A stretch of 64,000 bases of DNA from Neobacillus jeddahensis (GCF_000612625.1 NZ_CCAS010000002.1:116835-180834), one strand, 5' to 3'; numbered from the stretch's first letter, positions 1-11,126 are shown. The notes: generated from the letters alone by a model not told the origin. Numbers and translations: made by a program.

Positions 1-889
1 TCATCTCCCATATTTCAGCGATCCCTTCATGGGTTACGGATGAGCAAGTATAAGCTCGCGTTCGCCACCCCTTAGTTGCGGGCTGCAAAAAGTGAAGTAT
101 CCGGTTGTACTCGATTCTTGTTTGTTCAGCCTTTTGTTTATTCTCACCATCAGCTTTATGAATCAAAATAGCATCGGCCAGTTCCATGATTCCTTTTTTC
201 ATTCCTTGTAGCTCATCTCCGGCACCAGTTAGAACGAGCAACATGAAAAAGTCGACCATTTCCCGGATCATGACTTCGCTTTGTCCAACGCCAACAGTTT
301 CCACTAAGATGATATCAAAACCAGCAGCTTCACAAATTAGCATTGCTTCCCTAGTTTTACGGTGAACTCCTCCAAGCTTCCCGGCCGTTGGTGATGGGCG
401 GATAAAGGCATTAGCGGTTTTTGACAGTTTTTCCATCCTTGTTTTATCACCGAGGATACTGCCGCCACTAACGCTTGAACTTGGATCAATGGCTAAAACG
501 GCAACCTTATGACCTATGCTGCAAAGATACATACCAAAAGCCTCAATAAAGGTACTTTTCCCGGCACCTGGAACACCCGTTATGCCAATTCGGATGGATT
601 TACTCGAATGGGGCTGGAGCCTTTGCAGCAATTGCTGTGCCTTATGAAAATGCTGTTCCGCATTACTTTCGATAAGCGTAATGGCTCTTGCCAGCAGTGT
701 TCGATTTCCCTCAAGTACGCCAGAATACAAGTCATCTACTGACGGTTCAGAGGAGTTCCGTTTTTGAAAACGTAAATTTTTTTCTGTTGAGACTGTTTGA
801 CCTTCTATGTCCTGTCCCTTTCGTACGACACTTGAACAGCAATCGGGTTTATTTGGGTCACTCCATTCCGGTTTATGATCGGTGCCCAT
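1..889 (-). CDS. meaB: MeaB/ArgK-family GTPase, methylmalonyl-CoA mutase chaperone (3' end outside window)
   Basis: G3E-type GTPase that loads and protects adenosylcobalamin in methylmalonyl-CoA mutase. The first 296 codons are visible and the C-terminus lies beyond base 1. The translation shows Walker A GVPGAGKST near residues 105-113, then AIDPSSSVSGGSILGDKTRM, FIRPSP and ILVETVGVGQSE, all typical of MeaB. The ATG directly follows the mutB stop (TAAATG), so it is translationally coupled to mutB. An N-terminal stretch of about 45 residues before the conserved part is unusual and includes a CC pair. Identification is firm from motifs and from the mutAB neighbours. Confidence 0.93.
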   Translation of the reverse strand, partial: MGTDHKPEWSDPNKPDCCSSVVRKGQDIEGQTVSTEKNLRFQKRNSSEPSVDDLYSGVLEGNRTLLARAITLIESNAEQHFHKAQQLLQRLQPHSSKSIRIGITGVPGAGKSTFIEAFGMYLCSIGHKVAVLAIDPSSSVSGGSILGDKTRMEKLSKTANAFIRPSPTAGKLGGVHRKTREAMLICEAAGFDIILVETVGVGQSEVMIREMVDFFMLLVLTGAGDELQGMKKGIMELADAILIHKADGENKQKAEQTRIEYNRILHFLQPATKGWRTRAYTCSSVTHEGIAEIWEM

Positions 890-3091
890 TTAGTGCCCCA
901 CTTCCTCATAACCGATTTGTCTATAAATCTCCTTAATTACCTTTTGGGCTGCTACAGGGATTATCGTTCCAGGCCCGAAGATCGCAGCCGCACCATGATC
1001 GTATAAAAATTGATAATCCTGTGCCGGTATGACCCCGCCAATGACAACCAAAATATCTTCTCGACCCAACTTTCTCAATTCTTCGACAAGTTGTGGCAGT
1101 AATGTTTTATGTCCTGCAGCAAGCGAACTCATTCCCACTACATGGACATCATTTTCCACTGCTTGAACGGCCGTTTCTTCTGGCGTTTGGAACAATGGAC
1201 TAATATCGACATCGAATCCCAAATCAGCGAAGGCTGTGGCAATGACCTTTGCTCCACGGTCGTGACCATCCTGTCCCATTTTTGCAATGAGAATTCTCGG
1301 TCTTCTTCCTTCAGCCTCAAGGAATTCATCCGTCATTTGCTTCACTTCTAAAATTTCTTCCTCATTACTAAAAGCCGTACTATAAACACCACTAATTGAA
1401 CGAATAACAGCTTTATGCCGACTAGCGACAATCTCAATGGCATCGGAAATTTCTCCAAGTGTTGCCCTCACTCTAGCTGCTTTAATCGCTAGTTCCAATA
1501 AGTTTTGTTCTCCTGTTTTCGCGGCAATCGTTAAGGCTTTAAGGGCTTCTTCCACTTTTTTTTCATCCCGGCTAGCTTTTAAAGTTGTTATTTTTTCGAT
1601 TTGTTTTAAGCGAACAGCCGAATTATCAATATCTAAAATATCAATTGCTTCTTCCTTTTCTAGACGAAAGCGATTGACACCGATGATGGTTTCCTTACCA
1701 GAATCAATTTGGGCCTGTCTTCGAGCTGCTGCCTCTTCTATTCTCATTTTCGGAAGGCCTGTTTCAATTGCTTTGGCCATTCCACCCAAACCTTCAATCT
1801 CTTCTATATGCATCCAAGCTCTATTGACCAATTCATCTGTCAGTTTTTCAACATAGTAGGAGCCTGCCCACGGATCTATGACCCTCGTAATTCCGGTTTC
1901 CTCTTGTAAAAATAACTGCGTATTTCGGGCAATCCGCGCTGAGAAGTCCGTCGGCAGGGCAATCGCTTCATCCAGGGCATTGGTGTGTAAGGATTGGGTA
2001 TGGCCCATTGCAGCTGCATGGGCTTCTACTAGGGTTCGAGTCACATTGTTAAAGGGATCCTGCTCCGTCAAACTCCAGCCAGAAGTCTGGCAATGGGTCC
2101 GTAATGCTAATGATTTTTCATTATTTGGATGAAATGATTTCATCATTTTGGCCCAAATCAATCGTGCCGCACGCATTTTCGCTACTTCCATAAAATAATT
2201 CATACCAATTGCCCAGAAAAACGACAACCTCGGGGCGAAGGAATCAATTTCGATTCCCGCTTTTAGTCCTGTCCGAACATATTCTAGCCCGTCCGCTAAC
2301 GTGTATGCTAGTTCTATATCGGCAGGTGCCCCCGCCTCCTGCATATGGTAACCGGAAATACTTATACTATTAAACTTAGGCATATATTTGGATGTATACT
2401 CAAAGATATCCGCAATAATTTTCATCGACATTTCCGGTGGATAGATATAGGTGTTCCGCACCATATATTCCTTTAAAATGTCATTTTGGATCGTTCCTGA
2501 CAATTTCTCTTGGCTTACTCCTTGTTCCTCGGCTGTCACAATGAAAAAAGCAAGAATTGGTAATACCGCCCCATTCATCGTCATTGAGACGGACATTTGG
2601 TCCAAGGGTATTCCATCAAAGAGTGTCTTCATATCGAGGATGGAGTCGATGGCAACCCCTGCTTTCCCCACATCCCCCACCACACGAGGATGGTCTGAGT
2701 CGTAGCCGCGATGGGTTGCTAAATCAAAGGCAACCGATAGTCCTTTTTGCCCCATTGCTAGATTACGCCGGTAAAAGGCATTACTTTCTTCAGCTGTTGA
2801 AAAGCCGGCATATTGTCTGACCGTCCACGGACGGTTCACATACATAGTTGGATATGGTCCTCTCGTAAATGGTGGTAAACCCGGTAAATCATCAATATGT
2901 TCTAAACCTTCTCGGTCCTCTTTTGTATAAATAGGCTTCAAACTGATTTGCTCATTTGTCTCAAATAGTAAATCATCTATGGAAGTCATTATTTCTTGGT
3001 TAACCTTCTCCTGCCACTTTTCTTTCGTTAGGAATTCTGCATCGTTATCAAAAAGCGATATTTTTTGGAAATCAGGCTTTTGTTTCTTCAA
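890..3091 (-). CDS. mutB: Methylmalonyl-CoA mutase large (catalytic) subunit
   Basis: Adenosylcobalamin-dependent isomerase converting methylmalonyl-CoA to succinyl-CoA. The N-terminal TIM-barrel substrate domain is followed by a C-terminal B12 domain with the cobalt-ligand motif DGHDRGAK (DxHxxG) near residue 610. The open frame extends to a GTG at 3112, but a GGAGG at 3101-3105 lies 9 nt before an in-frame TTG at 3091, which is the better start (733 aa, [10 protein letters not shown]...). That start still overlaps the end of mutA by 20 bp, so the subunits are translationally coupled. It is the middle gene of mutA-mutB-meaB and would complete propionyl-CoA use fed by the neighbouring bkd operon. 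Confidence 0.95.
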   Translation of the reverse strand: MKKQKPDFQKISLFDNDAEFLTKEKWQEKVNQEIMTSIDDLLFETNEQISLKPIYTKEDREGLEHIDDLPGLPPFTRGPYPTMYVNRPWTVRQYAGFSTAEESNAFYRRNLAMGQKGLSVAFDLATHRGYDSDHPRVVGDVGKAGVAIDSILDMKTLFDGIPLDQMSVSMTMNGAVLPILAFFIVTAEEQGVSQEKLSGTIQNDILKEYMVRNTYIYPPEMSMKIIADIFEYTSKYMPKFNSISISGYHMQEAGAPADIELAYTLADGLEYVRTGLKAGIEIDSFAPRLSFFWAIGMNYFMEVAKMRAARLIWAKMMKSFHPNNEKSLALRTHCQTSGWSLTEQDPFNNVTRTLVEAHAAAMGHTQSLHTNALDEAIALPTDFSARIARNTQLFLQEETGITRVIDPWAGSYYVEKLTDELVNRAWMHIEEIEGLGGMAKAIETGLPKMRIEEAAARRQAQIDSGKETIIGVNRFRLEKEEAIDILDIDNSAVRLKQIEKITTLKASRDEKKVEEALKALTIAAKTGEQNLLELAIKAARVRATLGEISDAIEIVASRHKAVIRSISGVYSTAFSNEEEILEVKQMTDEFLEAEGRRPRILIAKMGQDGHDRGAKVIATAFADLGFDVDISPLFQTPEETAVQAVENDVHVVGMSSLAAGHKTLLPQLVEELRKLGREDILVVIGGVIPAQDYQFLYDHGAAAIFGPGTIIPVAAQKVIKEIYRQIGYEEVGH

Positions 3092-4961
3092 TTGTGCTCG
3101 CCTCCAGATCACGAAGAATGGTTGAAAGGGTTTCGTAGCAATTTATATTCACATGAATAAACTGCCTTATCCCATTATTTTTCCACTTAGATTGCTTTTC
3201 TTGATCAGGTAGTCCCGCTAAATAAAAAATCCGCTCAGGATATTCAGCCTGTAAAATCAACAAAATATCATAGCCTAATTCTTCATATTGTTGATTTGTT
3301 CCACAAAGACAAACGTATTTACTCAGTGTTTCTTTCATAAATTGGCGTGCATTTTCAATCGTTAAGATGGGCTTACTTTCTATTGTTTTCAAACCACCAG
3401 CAGCAAGAAAGCCTTTCATAAAATCAAGTCTTGCCTTATACTGTGTTAATTCCCCCAAACAAATCATCCCTACTGCTGGGGAGATTCCTATTTTCTTTTC
3501 GAGATGATCTGCCTTAGAGCGCAATTCTTCAAATGATTCAGCTAATCTTCGCTTCGGGATTGCCTTGATTTTTATTACCGAGTCTATCTTACCTGCAAAG
3601 TTTGGTTTTTCTTCAGTTAATCCTTTATTTAAAACAATCTCATCTAAATTTGCATAGATATTAGTTCCAATAATACTCTGCTTTCTTGTCTGGCCGTCCA
3701 TTTTTTTCTTTTCAAAAATCATTTCTATTTCCTGTTGCAGCCAATTGCTTTTTAATCCTTCCAAGATGCCACCCTCGGCTTCAATGTGCTGGAAGAATTC
3801 CCATGCTTTTTCAGCTAGCTGGTTTGTTAATTGTTCAACATACCAAGAACCTCCGGCAGGATCAATCACCTTTGTTAGCATTGCCTCTTCTTTCAATAGC
3901 AATTGTGTATTTCGTGCAATTCTCTCCGAAAATGGTGAAGCACCAGTTAGGCCATCAAATGGTTCAACGTGTAAGTATTGTACCCCACCCAAAATAGCAG
4001 CAAACGCTTCATTTCCTGCTCGAAGGAGATTCACATGCGGATCATAGACGGTTTTTGTGAAGGATGAGGTTTCTGCAGAAATAATCATTCCACGTGCGTC
4101 TTCTTTCGCATCATAAAGTCTTGTGACCCGATGCCAGAGGATTCTTGCTGCCCGGAATTTTGCTATTTCCATAAAAAAATTACTTCCAACCGAAAATTGA
4201 AAAACGATTTTCGCAAGAATTTGGTCAACTTCCATCCCCTCGTCTTGTAACTTTTCGAGATAGAATACCCCTTCCGCTATCGCGATCCCAAGCTCTTGAA
4301 CTGAATTTGCCCCACCATTGTGAAAGGGAACCGTATCAATCAGAATGGTCCGAAGGTTAGGATACTTCTTATTTGTTTGGATAATCTTTTTTTGCCAATC
4401 ACTGATCAATGGCTCAGAAACTTGCCCCGTTTCAGCAAAAAGTGCAATAAGATCGGCACCTAAATACCCTTTGATTTTGTCCGCTAGATCATTCGTTTCA
4501 ACCCTTTTATCCAATGCCGCTAAAAATGGTGCAAACCAATCTCTTGCATTAATCGCCAGGGGAAATTGATAAATTACGTCTCCTAAAATACTGGATAGGT
4601 CTTCATTTGTTTCTAGTAAATCCTCAGCGATTTCAAATGAGATAGCTGATTGTCCCTTTTCAAGGGCATCAAGAAGTTTTATCTTCAACTCATCCGAGGT
4701 TTGGTAGGTTAGCCTCTGTGCCACCTTCCAGTCGTTTGTAATATAGCCGAGCGGATAGGTTCCTCTCCTAAAATCAGATCCTCCTGAATAATCTGGGACT
4801 GCTTGTTCATCTTCACGACTATAAAGCGGTTTCAAAATAATGTTTTCGTATGTAGACCTATTCAACGAGTCAATTGTTTTACTTTTTAGAGATCTCTCTG
4901 CTATAGTTGTCCAATCGGTTTTTGTTTTTGGTGGGAAAGATTGCTTCTTTACTGTATCCAA
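3072..4961 (-). CDS. mutA: Methylmalonyl-CoA mutase small (structural) subunit
   Basis: Partner subunit of MutB, homologous to it along the TIM barrel (for example [12 protein letters not shown] and [31 protein letters not shown] segments, the latter read in parts). The C-terminal region has the cobalamin-domain fold, but no DxHxxG cobalt-ligand motif was found, as expected for the non-catalytic chain. It is 629 aa from a TTG start at 4961, preceded by AAGGGGG at about 8 nt. It is the first gene of the mut operon. A terminator separates it from bkdB upstream, so it should have its own promoter in 4962-5050. Confidence 0.94.
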   Translation of the reverse strand: MDTVKKQSFPPKTKTDWTTIAERSLKSKTIDSLNRSTYENIILKPLYSREDEQAVPDYSGGSDFRRGTYPLGYITNDWKVAQRLTYQTSDELKIKLLDALEKGQSAISFEIAEDLLETNEDLSSILGDVIYQFPLAINARDWFAPFLAALDKRVETNDLADKIKGYLGADLIALFAETGQVSEPLISDWQKKIIQTNKKYPNLRTILIDTVPFHNGGANSVQELGIAIAEGVFYLEKLQDEGMEVDQILAKIVFQFSVGSNFFMEIAKFRAARILWHRVTRLYDAKEDARGMIISAETSSFTKTVYDPHVNLLRAGNEAFAAILGGVQYLHVEPFDGLTGASPFSERIARNTQLLLKEEAMLTKVIDPAGGSWYVEQLTNQLAEKAWEFFQHIEAEGGILEGLKSNWLQQEIEMIFEKKKMDGQTRKQSIIGTNIYANLDEIVLNKGLTEEKPNFAGKIDSVIKIKAIPKRRLAESFEELRSKADHLEKKIGISPAVGMICLGELTQYKARLDFMKGFLAAGGLKTIESKPILTIENARQFMKETLSKYVCLCGTNQQYEELGYDILLILQAEYPERIFYLAGLPDQEKQSKWKNNGIRQFIHVNINCYETLSTILRDLEASTIEETKA

Positions 4962-4986
4962 ACGCTTAAACCCCCTTCAACATACA

Positions 4987-5006
4987 AATTGAAATAAAAT
5001 TCAATT
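4987..5006. promoter_or_regulatory. AT-rich palindrome upstream of mutA
   Basis: An inverted repeat AATTGAA-N6-TTCAATT lies 26-45 bp before the mutA start codon, in the short gap after the bkdB terminator. Its position fits an operator in the mut promoter. The protein that binds it cannot be named from sequence. Confidence 0.4.
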
Positions 5007-5050
5007 AATTCTACCTATTCCTATTTTATGGTACAAACACAAATCAAGCA

Positions 5051-5088
5051 ATAAAAACAACCGCTCCTCTATATCGGAAGCGGTTGTT
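5051..5088 (-). terminator. Rho-independent terminator of the bkd operon
   Basis: A 10-bp perfect stem (AACAACCGCT / AGCGGTTGTT) lies 6 bp after the bkdB stop. On the minus strand it is followed by TTTTTAT. It separates the bkd and mut transcription units. Confidence 0.9.
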
Positions 5089-5093
5089 CGTGT

Positions 5094-6392
5094 TTAATAA
5101 ATAGAAGTTGTAGATTTCGATGTATTTTCAAGTATTTCTTTAACCCTTTGTAAGAAACGGCCACATACAAGTCCATCTAATACTCTGTGATCAAGCGACA
5201 TACATATGTTAACCATGTCACGAACAGCAATCATGTTATTATTCATCACAACAGGCCGTTTGACGATGGATTCCACTTGTAGAATAGCTGCCTGTGGGTA
5301 ATTAATAATTCCCATTGATTGGACTGAGCCAAAGGAGCCGGTGTTATTGACCGTGAATGTTCCCCCTTGCATATCCTCTGATTTCAACTTTCCAGTTCTC
5401 ACTTTTACGGCAAGTTCAGAGATCTCACGGGCAATTCCCTTGATTGTTTTTTCATCCGCATTTTTGATAACTGGAACGTAAAGAGCATCATCGGTAGCAA
5501 CCGCAATGGAAATATTGATGTCTTTCTTTTGAATAATTTTTTCTCCAGCCCACATTGAATTAATTTGTGGAAATTCTTTCAGTGCCTGGGCAACTGCTTT
5601 TACAAAGAAGGCGAAGAACGTTAAATTGAATCCTTCTTTTTTCTTAAATTCGTCTTTAAGACTATTACGGTATTCTACCAAATTTGTTGCGTCAACCTCC
5701 ATCATTGTCCAAGCATGTGGTGCTTCATGCTTGCTTCGGAGCATATTGGCCGCAATGGCTTTACGGATCCCAGTAACAGGAATCTCAATATCGCCAGCTG
5801 CGACAGGGATATTAACGGTCTGTGCCGGTGAAGCTGGCTTAGAGACTGACTGTATTTCATCTTGTTTAGTCATTTCTGTTGCAATTTTGGACTTCGGCGC
5901 ATCCGCTGTTTTTCCAGCAACAGGAATATTTCCAGACTCAATTAATTTAAGAAGATCTTTCCTGGTAATGCGTCCACCCGCACCGGTGCCTGTCACCTGC
6001 ATTAGATCAATGCCATGTTCTTGCGATATTTTGAGAACCGCAGGAGAATAACGAGCTTTGTTGGCTTGATCCACTTGAGTAGACGTATCTGTATTAACGT
6101 TTGTCGATGCAGGAGAAGTTGCTTCAGGGTTGCTATCTGGAGCGCCGCCTCCCTCTACTTCAATCGCACAAATGATTTCTCCAACCGCTAAGGTATCCCC
6201 TTCTTCAGCAATCAGCTCTTTAATGACTCCAGAAAATGAGGATGGGACCTCTGCGTTCACTTTATCAGTCATGACTTCAGCAAGGGGATCGTATTTATTT
6301 ACATGGTCACCTACTGATACAAGCCACTTACTTATCGTACCCTCCGTTACACTTTCCCCTAACTGAGGCATTTTAATTTGTTCAATAGCCAC
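5094..6392 (-). CDS. bkdB: Branched-chain alpha-keto acid dehydrogenase E2 (lipoamide acyltransferase)
   Basis: E2 core of the branched-chain keto-acid dehydrogenase complex. It transfers the acyl group from E1 to CoA. The 432 aa show an N-terminal lipoyl domain with the lipoylated lysine in VMTDKVNAEVPS (about residue 44), a peripheral subunit-binding domain near residues 115-150 (YSPAVLKISQEHGID, GTGAGGRITRKD), and a C-terminal catalytic domain ending in the SLDHRVLDG motif. The start is GTG with AGGAGG upstream. It is the last gene of the bkd operon, 51 bp after bkdAB and followed at once by a terminator. Confidence 0.96.
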   Translation of the reverse strand: MAIEQIKMPQLGESVTEGTISKWLVSVGDHVNKYDPLAEVMTDKVNAEVPSSFSGVIKELIAEEGDTLAVGEIICAIEVEGGGAPDSNPEATSPASTNVNTDTSTQVDQANKARYSPAVLKISQEHGIDLMQVTGTGAGGRITRKDLLKLIESGNIPVAGKTADAPKSKIATEMTKQDEIQSVSKPASPAQTVNIPVAAGDIEIPVTGIRKAIAANMLRSKHEAPHAWTMMEVDATNLVEYRNSLKDEFKKKEGFNLTFFAFFVKAVAQALKEFPQINSMWAGEKIIQKKDINISIAVATDDALYVPVIKNADEKTIKGIAREISELAVKVRTGKLKSEDMQGGTFTVNNTGSFGSVQSMGIINYPQAAILQVESIVKRPVVMNNNMIAVRDMVNICMSLDHRVLDGLVCGRFLQRVKEILENTSKSTTSIY

Positions 6393-6442
6393 TTCTCTAA
6401 TCCTCCTATTTTCGCTTTTCGTTATCCAGCTTTTACTCTTGA

Positions 6443-7426
6443 TTAATATTCAGCGAGCTCACGCATGGCCTTTTCAACTTTTTCTGGATTTACCATGAAA
6501 AATTTCTCCATCGTTGGTGCATATGGCATGGCCGGTACATCTGGTCCTGCTAAGCGTTTTATAGGAGCATCTAATTCAAACAAACAATTTTCAGCGATGA
6601 TTGCCGAAACCTCGCTCATGATGCTGCCTTCTTTTGTGTCTTCTGTGACAAGTAAGACTTTACCTGTTTTCGATGCTGCTTCGATGATGGCCTCTTTATC
6701 AAGAGGATATACAGTTCGTAAATCCAAAATATGGGCTGAGAATCCATCACTAGCCAATTTCTCTGCTGCTTGAAGGGCGAAATGTACACATAGCCCGTAA
6801 GTTATAACGGTAATGTCTTCCCCTTCGCGTTTAATATCAGCCTTTCCAATTGGCAAAGTGTAATCATCAGTAGGAACTTCTCCCTTGATTAACCGATAGG
6901 CACGCTTGTGCTCGAAAAATAGAACAGGGTCATTGTCACGAACAGCCGCTTTTAACAGTCCTTTCGCATCATATGGAGTGGAAGGCATGACAATTTTCAG
7001 ACCAGGCTGATTGGCAAATATCGCTTCAACCGATTGAGAATGATAGAGTGCACCATGAACTCCACCGCCGTATGGTGCCCGAATGACCATTGGACAACTC
7101 CAGTCATTATTGGAGCGATAGCGGATTTTAGCCGCTTCTGAGATAATTTGATTGATGGCCGGCATAATAAAATCGGCAAATTGCATTTCAGCTATTGGGC
7201 GCATTCCATACATGGCAGCACCAATTCCTACTCCCGCAATCGCTGATTCTGCAAGTGGCGTATCAATGACGCGCTCTTCACCAAATTGTTCATACAAACC
7301 TTGAGTGGCTTTAAACACGCCACCTTTTAATCCGACATCCTCACCAAGTACAAAAACCTTTGAATCCCGTTCCATTTCCTCACGAATGGCCATTGTTATT
7401 GCATCAATATATGAAATGATTGCCAT
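6443..7426 (-). CDS. bkdAB: Branched-chain keto acid dehydrogenase E1 beta subunit
   Basis: Beta chain of the thiamine diphosphate-dependent E1 decarboxylase, 327 aa, the usual length. The N-terminal pyrimidine-binding transketolase domain contains FVLGEDVGLKGGVFKATQGL and DTPLAESAIAGVGIGAAMYG. The C-terminal transketolase-C domain contains DLRTVYPLDKEAI. It starts 12 bp after bkdAA with a GGGGG-type ribosome site. Together with bkdAA it forms the alpha2beta2 E1 that decarboxylates the keto acids of valine, leucine and isoleucine. Confidence 0.96.
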   Translation of the reverse strand: MAIISYIDAITMAIREEMERDSKVFVLGEDVGLKGGVFKATQGLYEQFGEERVIDTPLAESAIAGVGIGAAMYGMRPIAEMQFADFIMPAINQIISEAAKIRYRSNNDWSCPMVIRAPYGGGVHGALYHSQSVEAIFANQPGLKIVMPSTPYDAKGLLKAAVRDNDPVLFFEHKRAYRLIKGEVPTDDYTLPIGKADIKREGEDITVITYGLCVHFALQAAEKLASDGFSAHILDLRTVYPLDKEAIIEAASKTGKVLLVTEDTKEGSIMSEVSAIIAENCLFELDAPIKRLAGPDVPAMPYAPTMEKFFMVNPEKVEKAMRELAEY

Positions 7427-7438
7427 CTAGCATCCCCC

Positions 7439-8434
7439 TTACATACCCTCGTAAACATATTTCATCGCAGATTCTGGTGCAGCATAAGGAGCATTCTCAG
7501 CATAATCAGTCGCCTCATTCACCAGCGTCATAACTAGGTCATTGATTTCTTTTTCCTTCTCGTCAGTCATGACACCTGTTTCCTTTAAGTAAGCACCGAA
7601 TGTAATAATCGGATCTTGTGTTTTTGCTTTTGCCACCTCATCAGGTGCGCGGTAAGATCGGTCGTCATCATCAGAAGAATGTGGTGTTAGACGATAAGAA
7701 ATGGTTTCAATCAAGGATGGACCTTCCCCACGTCTGCCACGGGCCGCTGCTTCTTTCACTACTTTATACACTTCTAATGGATCATTCCCATTGACAGTAT
7801 ATCCAGGCATACCATAACCGATCGCACGGTCAGAAACCTTTTCACAAGCTAACTGTTTTTCAATCGGAACTGAAATTGCGTATTTGTTATTTTCACACAT
7901 GAAAATGACAGGAAGTTTATGGACCCCAGCAAAGTTTGCCCCCTCATGGAAATCTCCCTGATTCGAAGACCCTTCCCCAAAAGTAACAAACGTTACAAGG
8001 TCTTTCCTTTCCATTTTACCGGCAAGTGCAATGCCGACAGCATGTGGAACTTGCGTTGTCACTGGTGAAGAACCGGTGACAATTCGATTTTTCTTTTGGC
8101 CAAAGTGTCCTGGCATTTGTCGGCCGCCTGAATTCGGATCTTCTGCTTTGGCAAACCCTGATAACATAAGATCCTTTGGCGTCATACCAAAGGTTAACAC
8201 CACGCCCATATCTCGATAGTAGGGCAGGACATAGTCTTTTTCGATATCAAGGGCAAATGCGGCTCCTACTTGAGCTGCCTCTTGACCTTGACAAGAAATG
8301 ACGAATGGGATTTTCCCAGCACGGTTCAATAACCACATCCGTTCGTCGATACGACGGGCCAATAGCATTGTTTTATACATCTCTAGTACTTTCTCATCAC
8401 TTAAATCTAAAGCATGATGACGGTTTTCTGCCAT
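7439..8434 (-). CDS. bkdAA: Branched-chain keto acid dehydrogenase E1 alpha subunit
   Basis: Alpha chain of E1, 331 aa. The thiamine diphosphate motif appears as GEGSSNQGDFHEG followed by CENNKYAIS, with E in the place of the usual GDG aspartate. The phosphorylation-loop-like region RLTPHSSDDDDRSYR is present. An ATG start is preceded by GGAGGT. A 101-bp gap separates it from lpdV upstream, and no internal terminator is evident there. Operon order lpdV-bkdAA-bkdAB-bkdB matches B. subtilis. Confidence 0.96.
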   Translation of the reverse strand: MAENRHHALDLSDEKVLEMYKTMLLARRIDERMWLLNRAGKIPFVISCQGQEAAQVGAAFALDIEKDYVLPYYRDMGVVLTFGMTPKDLMLSGFAKAEDPNSGGRQMPGHFGQKKNRIVTGSSPVTTQVPHAVGIALAGKMERKDLVTFVTFGEGSSNQGDFHEGANFAGVHKLPVIFMCENNKYAISVPIEKQLACEKVSDRAIGYGMPGYTVNGNDPLEVYKVVKEAAARGRRGEGPSLIETISYRLTPHSSDDDDRSYRAPDEVAKAKTQDPIITFGAYLKETGVMTDEKEKEINDLVMTLVNEATDYAENAPYAAPESAMKYVYEGM

Positions 8435-8535
8435 TTATTTTTTACCTCCCAATTGTTCGCTGTTCGAAAAGTGAGAGCGCCTTGTCACAGAGCTAGACAC
8501 TAACACTTTACTCAAAGATATAAACTTCGCTTTGT

Positions 8536-9957
8536 TTAAGAATGGATTGCTTTGCCATCAACCGCTAATGCAGCTTCACCAATCGCTTCTGATAGGCTTG
8601 GATGTGGATGGATGGTATGGGCAATTTCCCATGGAGTTGCATCTAATACCATTGCAAGTCCTGCTTCAGAAATCATATCAGTTACGTGTGGACCAATCAT
8701 ATGGACCCCTAGGATGTCATCGGTCTCTTCATCAGCCACAATTTTCACAAATCCATCAGATTCACCAAAAACAAGGGCTTTACCAATTGCACGGAATGAG
8801 AACTTTCCTGCCTTTACTTTATGCCCCTTTTCCTTAGCCTGCTCCTCTGTCATCCCGACACTTGAAATCTCAGGGTTACTATAAATACATCTGGAGACAA
8901 GATTATAATCAAATGGAGAAGGCTTTTTTCCTGCAATATGCTCAACAGCCACGATTCCTTCATGTGAGGCCACATGAGCTAATTGTAAACCACCAATGAC
9001 ATCTCCGATGGCATAAATATGGGATTCTTTCGTTTGAAAAAATTCATTCGTTATGATAAAACCCTTGTCTACTTGTATTTCTGTATTGTCCAAGCCAATT
9101 CCTTCTGTATTTGCTTGGCGGCCTACAGAGATTAGCAGCTTTTCAGCCTTAAATTCTTTTAGGTCACCTTTCACTTCTGCAGAAATAGCAATACCCGATT
9201 CTTTAATTAATGTTTCAGGAAGCACTTTCGCACTCGTTACAAGTTTAATTCCTTTTTTCTTCATTAAGCGCTGCATTTCTTTTGAAATTTCTTTATCTTC
9301 TGTTGGAAGAATCCGATCAGCATACTCAATAACGGTGACATCCACCCCAAAATCCGACATCATCGATGCCCATTCAATCCCAATCACCCCGCCACCGACA
9401 ATAACGATTGAACTTGGTATGGTCTGTAGCTGTAAAGCTTCATCTGAAGACATCACGTACTCACCATCTATCTCAAGACCAGGTAGCGACCTTGGTCTTG
9501 ACCCAGTAGCAACAATTACATTTTTAGGAAGAAGCATTTCGTTTTCATTTCCATTGTTCATTTCAACAGATATTGTACCAGGCATTGGAGAAAAAATGGA
9601 TGGCCCAAGGATCCGACCAAGCCCCTCATACACGTCAATCTTGCCTTGTTTCATTAAGTGCTGAACACCCTTATGTAATTGATCAATAATTTTAATCTTT
9701 CGTTCTTGTACTTTACCAAAATCTAACGAAACATTACCAGTAATAACGCCAAAGTCAGCACCATTTTTTGCTGTAGCAAAAACCTCGGCACTTCTGAGCA
9801 GAGCCTTACTTGGAATACATCCATTATGTAGGCATGTCCCACCTAGTTTTCCTTTTTCGACGATAGCTGTTTTTAAACCAAGCTGAGAAGCGCGAATAGC
9901 CGCGACATACCCGCCAGTTCCACCACCAAGAATGACCAAATCATATTCTTGTGCCAC
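8536..9957 (-). CDS. lpdV: Dihydrolipoyl dehydrogenase (E3) of the branched-chain complex
   Basis: FAD-dependent disulfide oxidoreductase that reoxidises the E2 lipoyl group using NAD+. The 473 aa show the FAD Rossmann motif GGGTGGYVAAIRA, the redox-active disulfide GGTCLHNGCIPSK (about residue 40), the NAD motif VGGGVIGIEWASM, and the C-terminal HPHPSLSEA with the catalytic His. It starts at GTG with GGGGAGG upstream, 22 bp after buk. Confidence 0.95.
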   Translation of the reverse strand: MAQEYDLVILGGGTGGYVAAIRASQLGLKTAIVEKGKLGGTCLHNGCIPSKALLRSAEVFATAKNGADFGVITGNVSLDFGKVQERKIKIIDQLHKGVQHLMKQGKIDVYEGLGRILGPSIFSPMPGTISVEMNNGNENEMLLPKNVIVATGSRPRSLPGLEIDGEYVMSSDEALQLQTIPSSIVIVGGGVIGIEWASMMSDFGVDVTVIEYADRILPTEDKEISKEMQRLMKKKGIKLVTSAKVLPETLIKESGIAISAEVKGDLKEFKAEKLLISVGRQANTEGIGLDNTEIQVDKGFIITNEFFQTKESHIYAIGDVIGGLQLAHVASHEGIVAVEHIAGKKPSPFDYNLVSRCIYSNPEISSVGMTEEQAKEKGHKVKAGKFSFRAIGKALVFGESDGFVKIVADEETDDILGVHMIGPHVTDMISEAGLAMVLDATPWEIAHTIHPHPSLSEAIGEAALAVDGKAIHS

Positions 9958-9979
9958 TTAAGTTTCCTCCCCGTATTCC

Positions 9980-11083
9980 TTAAATTTTTGCCGTTGTATA
10001 ATGACCAGGATAAACCTTTACTTTTTCTTCACCACGTAAGACACGAAGTGCTCCCTCTGCAAGTGCCTGTAGTTCATTTTCACCAGCATGAACGATAACG
10101 TCTGCTATCCAATTAATCCTATCGGTAATTGATTTTACAAAGCCCTTACCATATGCAAGGCCACCTGTTAAGACGATCGCATCCACTTTGCCCGAAAGGA
10201 CTGCACTGGCTGCTCCAATTTCTTTAGCGACCTGGTAGGCCATCGCCTCATAGATCAGCTCTGCCTGTTGATCACCCGCAGCAATTCTTTGTTCAACTTT
10301 CACCGCGTCATTCGTTCCAAGGTATCCTACAAGTCCGCCTTGGCCAACAAGTTTTTTCATTATTTCTTCTCGATAATGTTCCCCTGAAAAACAAAGGGCA
10401 ATTAAATCACCTGCAGGGACTGTCCCTGCACGTTCAGGACTAAAAGGTCCGTCCCCGTGCAACCCGTTGTTCACATCAATGACCCTACCCTGTTTATGGA
10501 CGCCTACAGTAATACCGCCTCCCATATGGGTAACAATAAGATTCAATTCATTATAAGGTTTCCCTAATTCCTTCGCTATTCTTCTTGCGACAGCCTTTTG
10601 ATTTAAAGCGTGGAAAATACTTTTTCTTTCAATTAAGGAGAATCCAGAAATTCTTGCGAGTGGTTCCAGTTCATCTACGACAACTGGGTCAACAATAAAG
10701 GCTGGAATATTAAGGCCTGAAGCGATTTCATATGCAATGATCCCACCAAGATTGGAGGCATGCTGACCGGAAAAACCAGACCGTAAGTCCTTGAGCATCA
10801 AATCATTGACTGCATATGTCCCTCCTTCAATCGGGCGCAACAATCCGCCCCGCCCACAAACAGCCGATAATTTAGAAATATTTATTCCCTCATGATCCAG
10901 TGTTTCCAAAATAGTATCTTTTCTAAATTCATATTGATCAATTATATTTGCAAAGGAATTGATCTGTTCCGACTCATGGCGAATAGTTTTTTCAAAAATG
11001 GAAATTTCATTATCGAAGACTCCGATCTTGGTGGATGTTGAGCCTGGATTAATGATGAGAATCCGATTTGCTTTATCTTGCAA
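9980..11083 (-). CDS. buk: Butyrate kinase (branched-chain acyl kinase)
   Basis: Acetokinase-family enzyme interconverting acyl phosphate and the free acid with ATP synthesis. The phosphate-binding motif [12 protein letters not shown] is near the N-terminus, and GGGITVGVH and [11 protein letters not shown] follow. The frame is open to 11110, but an in-frame TTG at 11083 lies 7 nt after GGAGGT, so the protein is more likely 367 aa, close to family length. With ptb in the same operon it can convert branched acyl-CoA to acid plus ATP, or the reverse, to supply branched fatty-acid primers. Confidence 0.93.
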   Translation of the reverse strand: MQDKANRILIINPGSTSTKIGVFDNEISIFEKTIRHESEQINSFANIIDQYEFRKDTILETLDHEGINISKLSAVCGRGGLLRPIEGGTYAVNDLMLKDLRSGFSGQHASNLGGIIAYEIASGLNIPAFIVDPVVVDELEPLARISGFSLIERKSIFHALNQKAVARRIAKELGKPYNELNLIVTHMGGGITVGVHKQGRVIDVNNGLHGDGPFSPERAGTVPAGDLIALCFSGEHYREEIMKKLVGQGGLVGYLGTNDAVKVEQRIAAGDQQAELIYEAMAYQVAKEIGAASAVLSGKVDAIVLTGGLAYGKGFVKSITDRINWIADVIVHAGENELQALAEGALRVLRGEEKVKVYPGHYTTAKI

Positions 11084-11126
11084 AGTAGTGACCTCCATTA
11101 ACAAAAACATCTATTTAAAGGCAAAT

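Noticed and set aside
3092..3112. GTG at 3112 as the mutB start
   Set aside because: It precedes the GGAGG ribosome site at 3101-3105. The in-frame TTG at 3091 is correctly spaced from it.
9053..9664. A 203-codon plus-strand ORF opposite lpdV
   Set aside because: Antisense to a clear dihydrolipoyl dehydrogenase gene, Ser/Ile-rich, and without a family resemblance or ribosome site.
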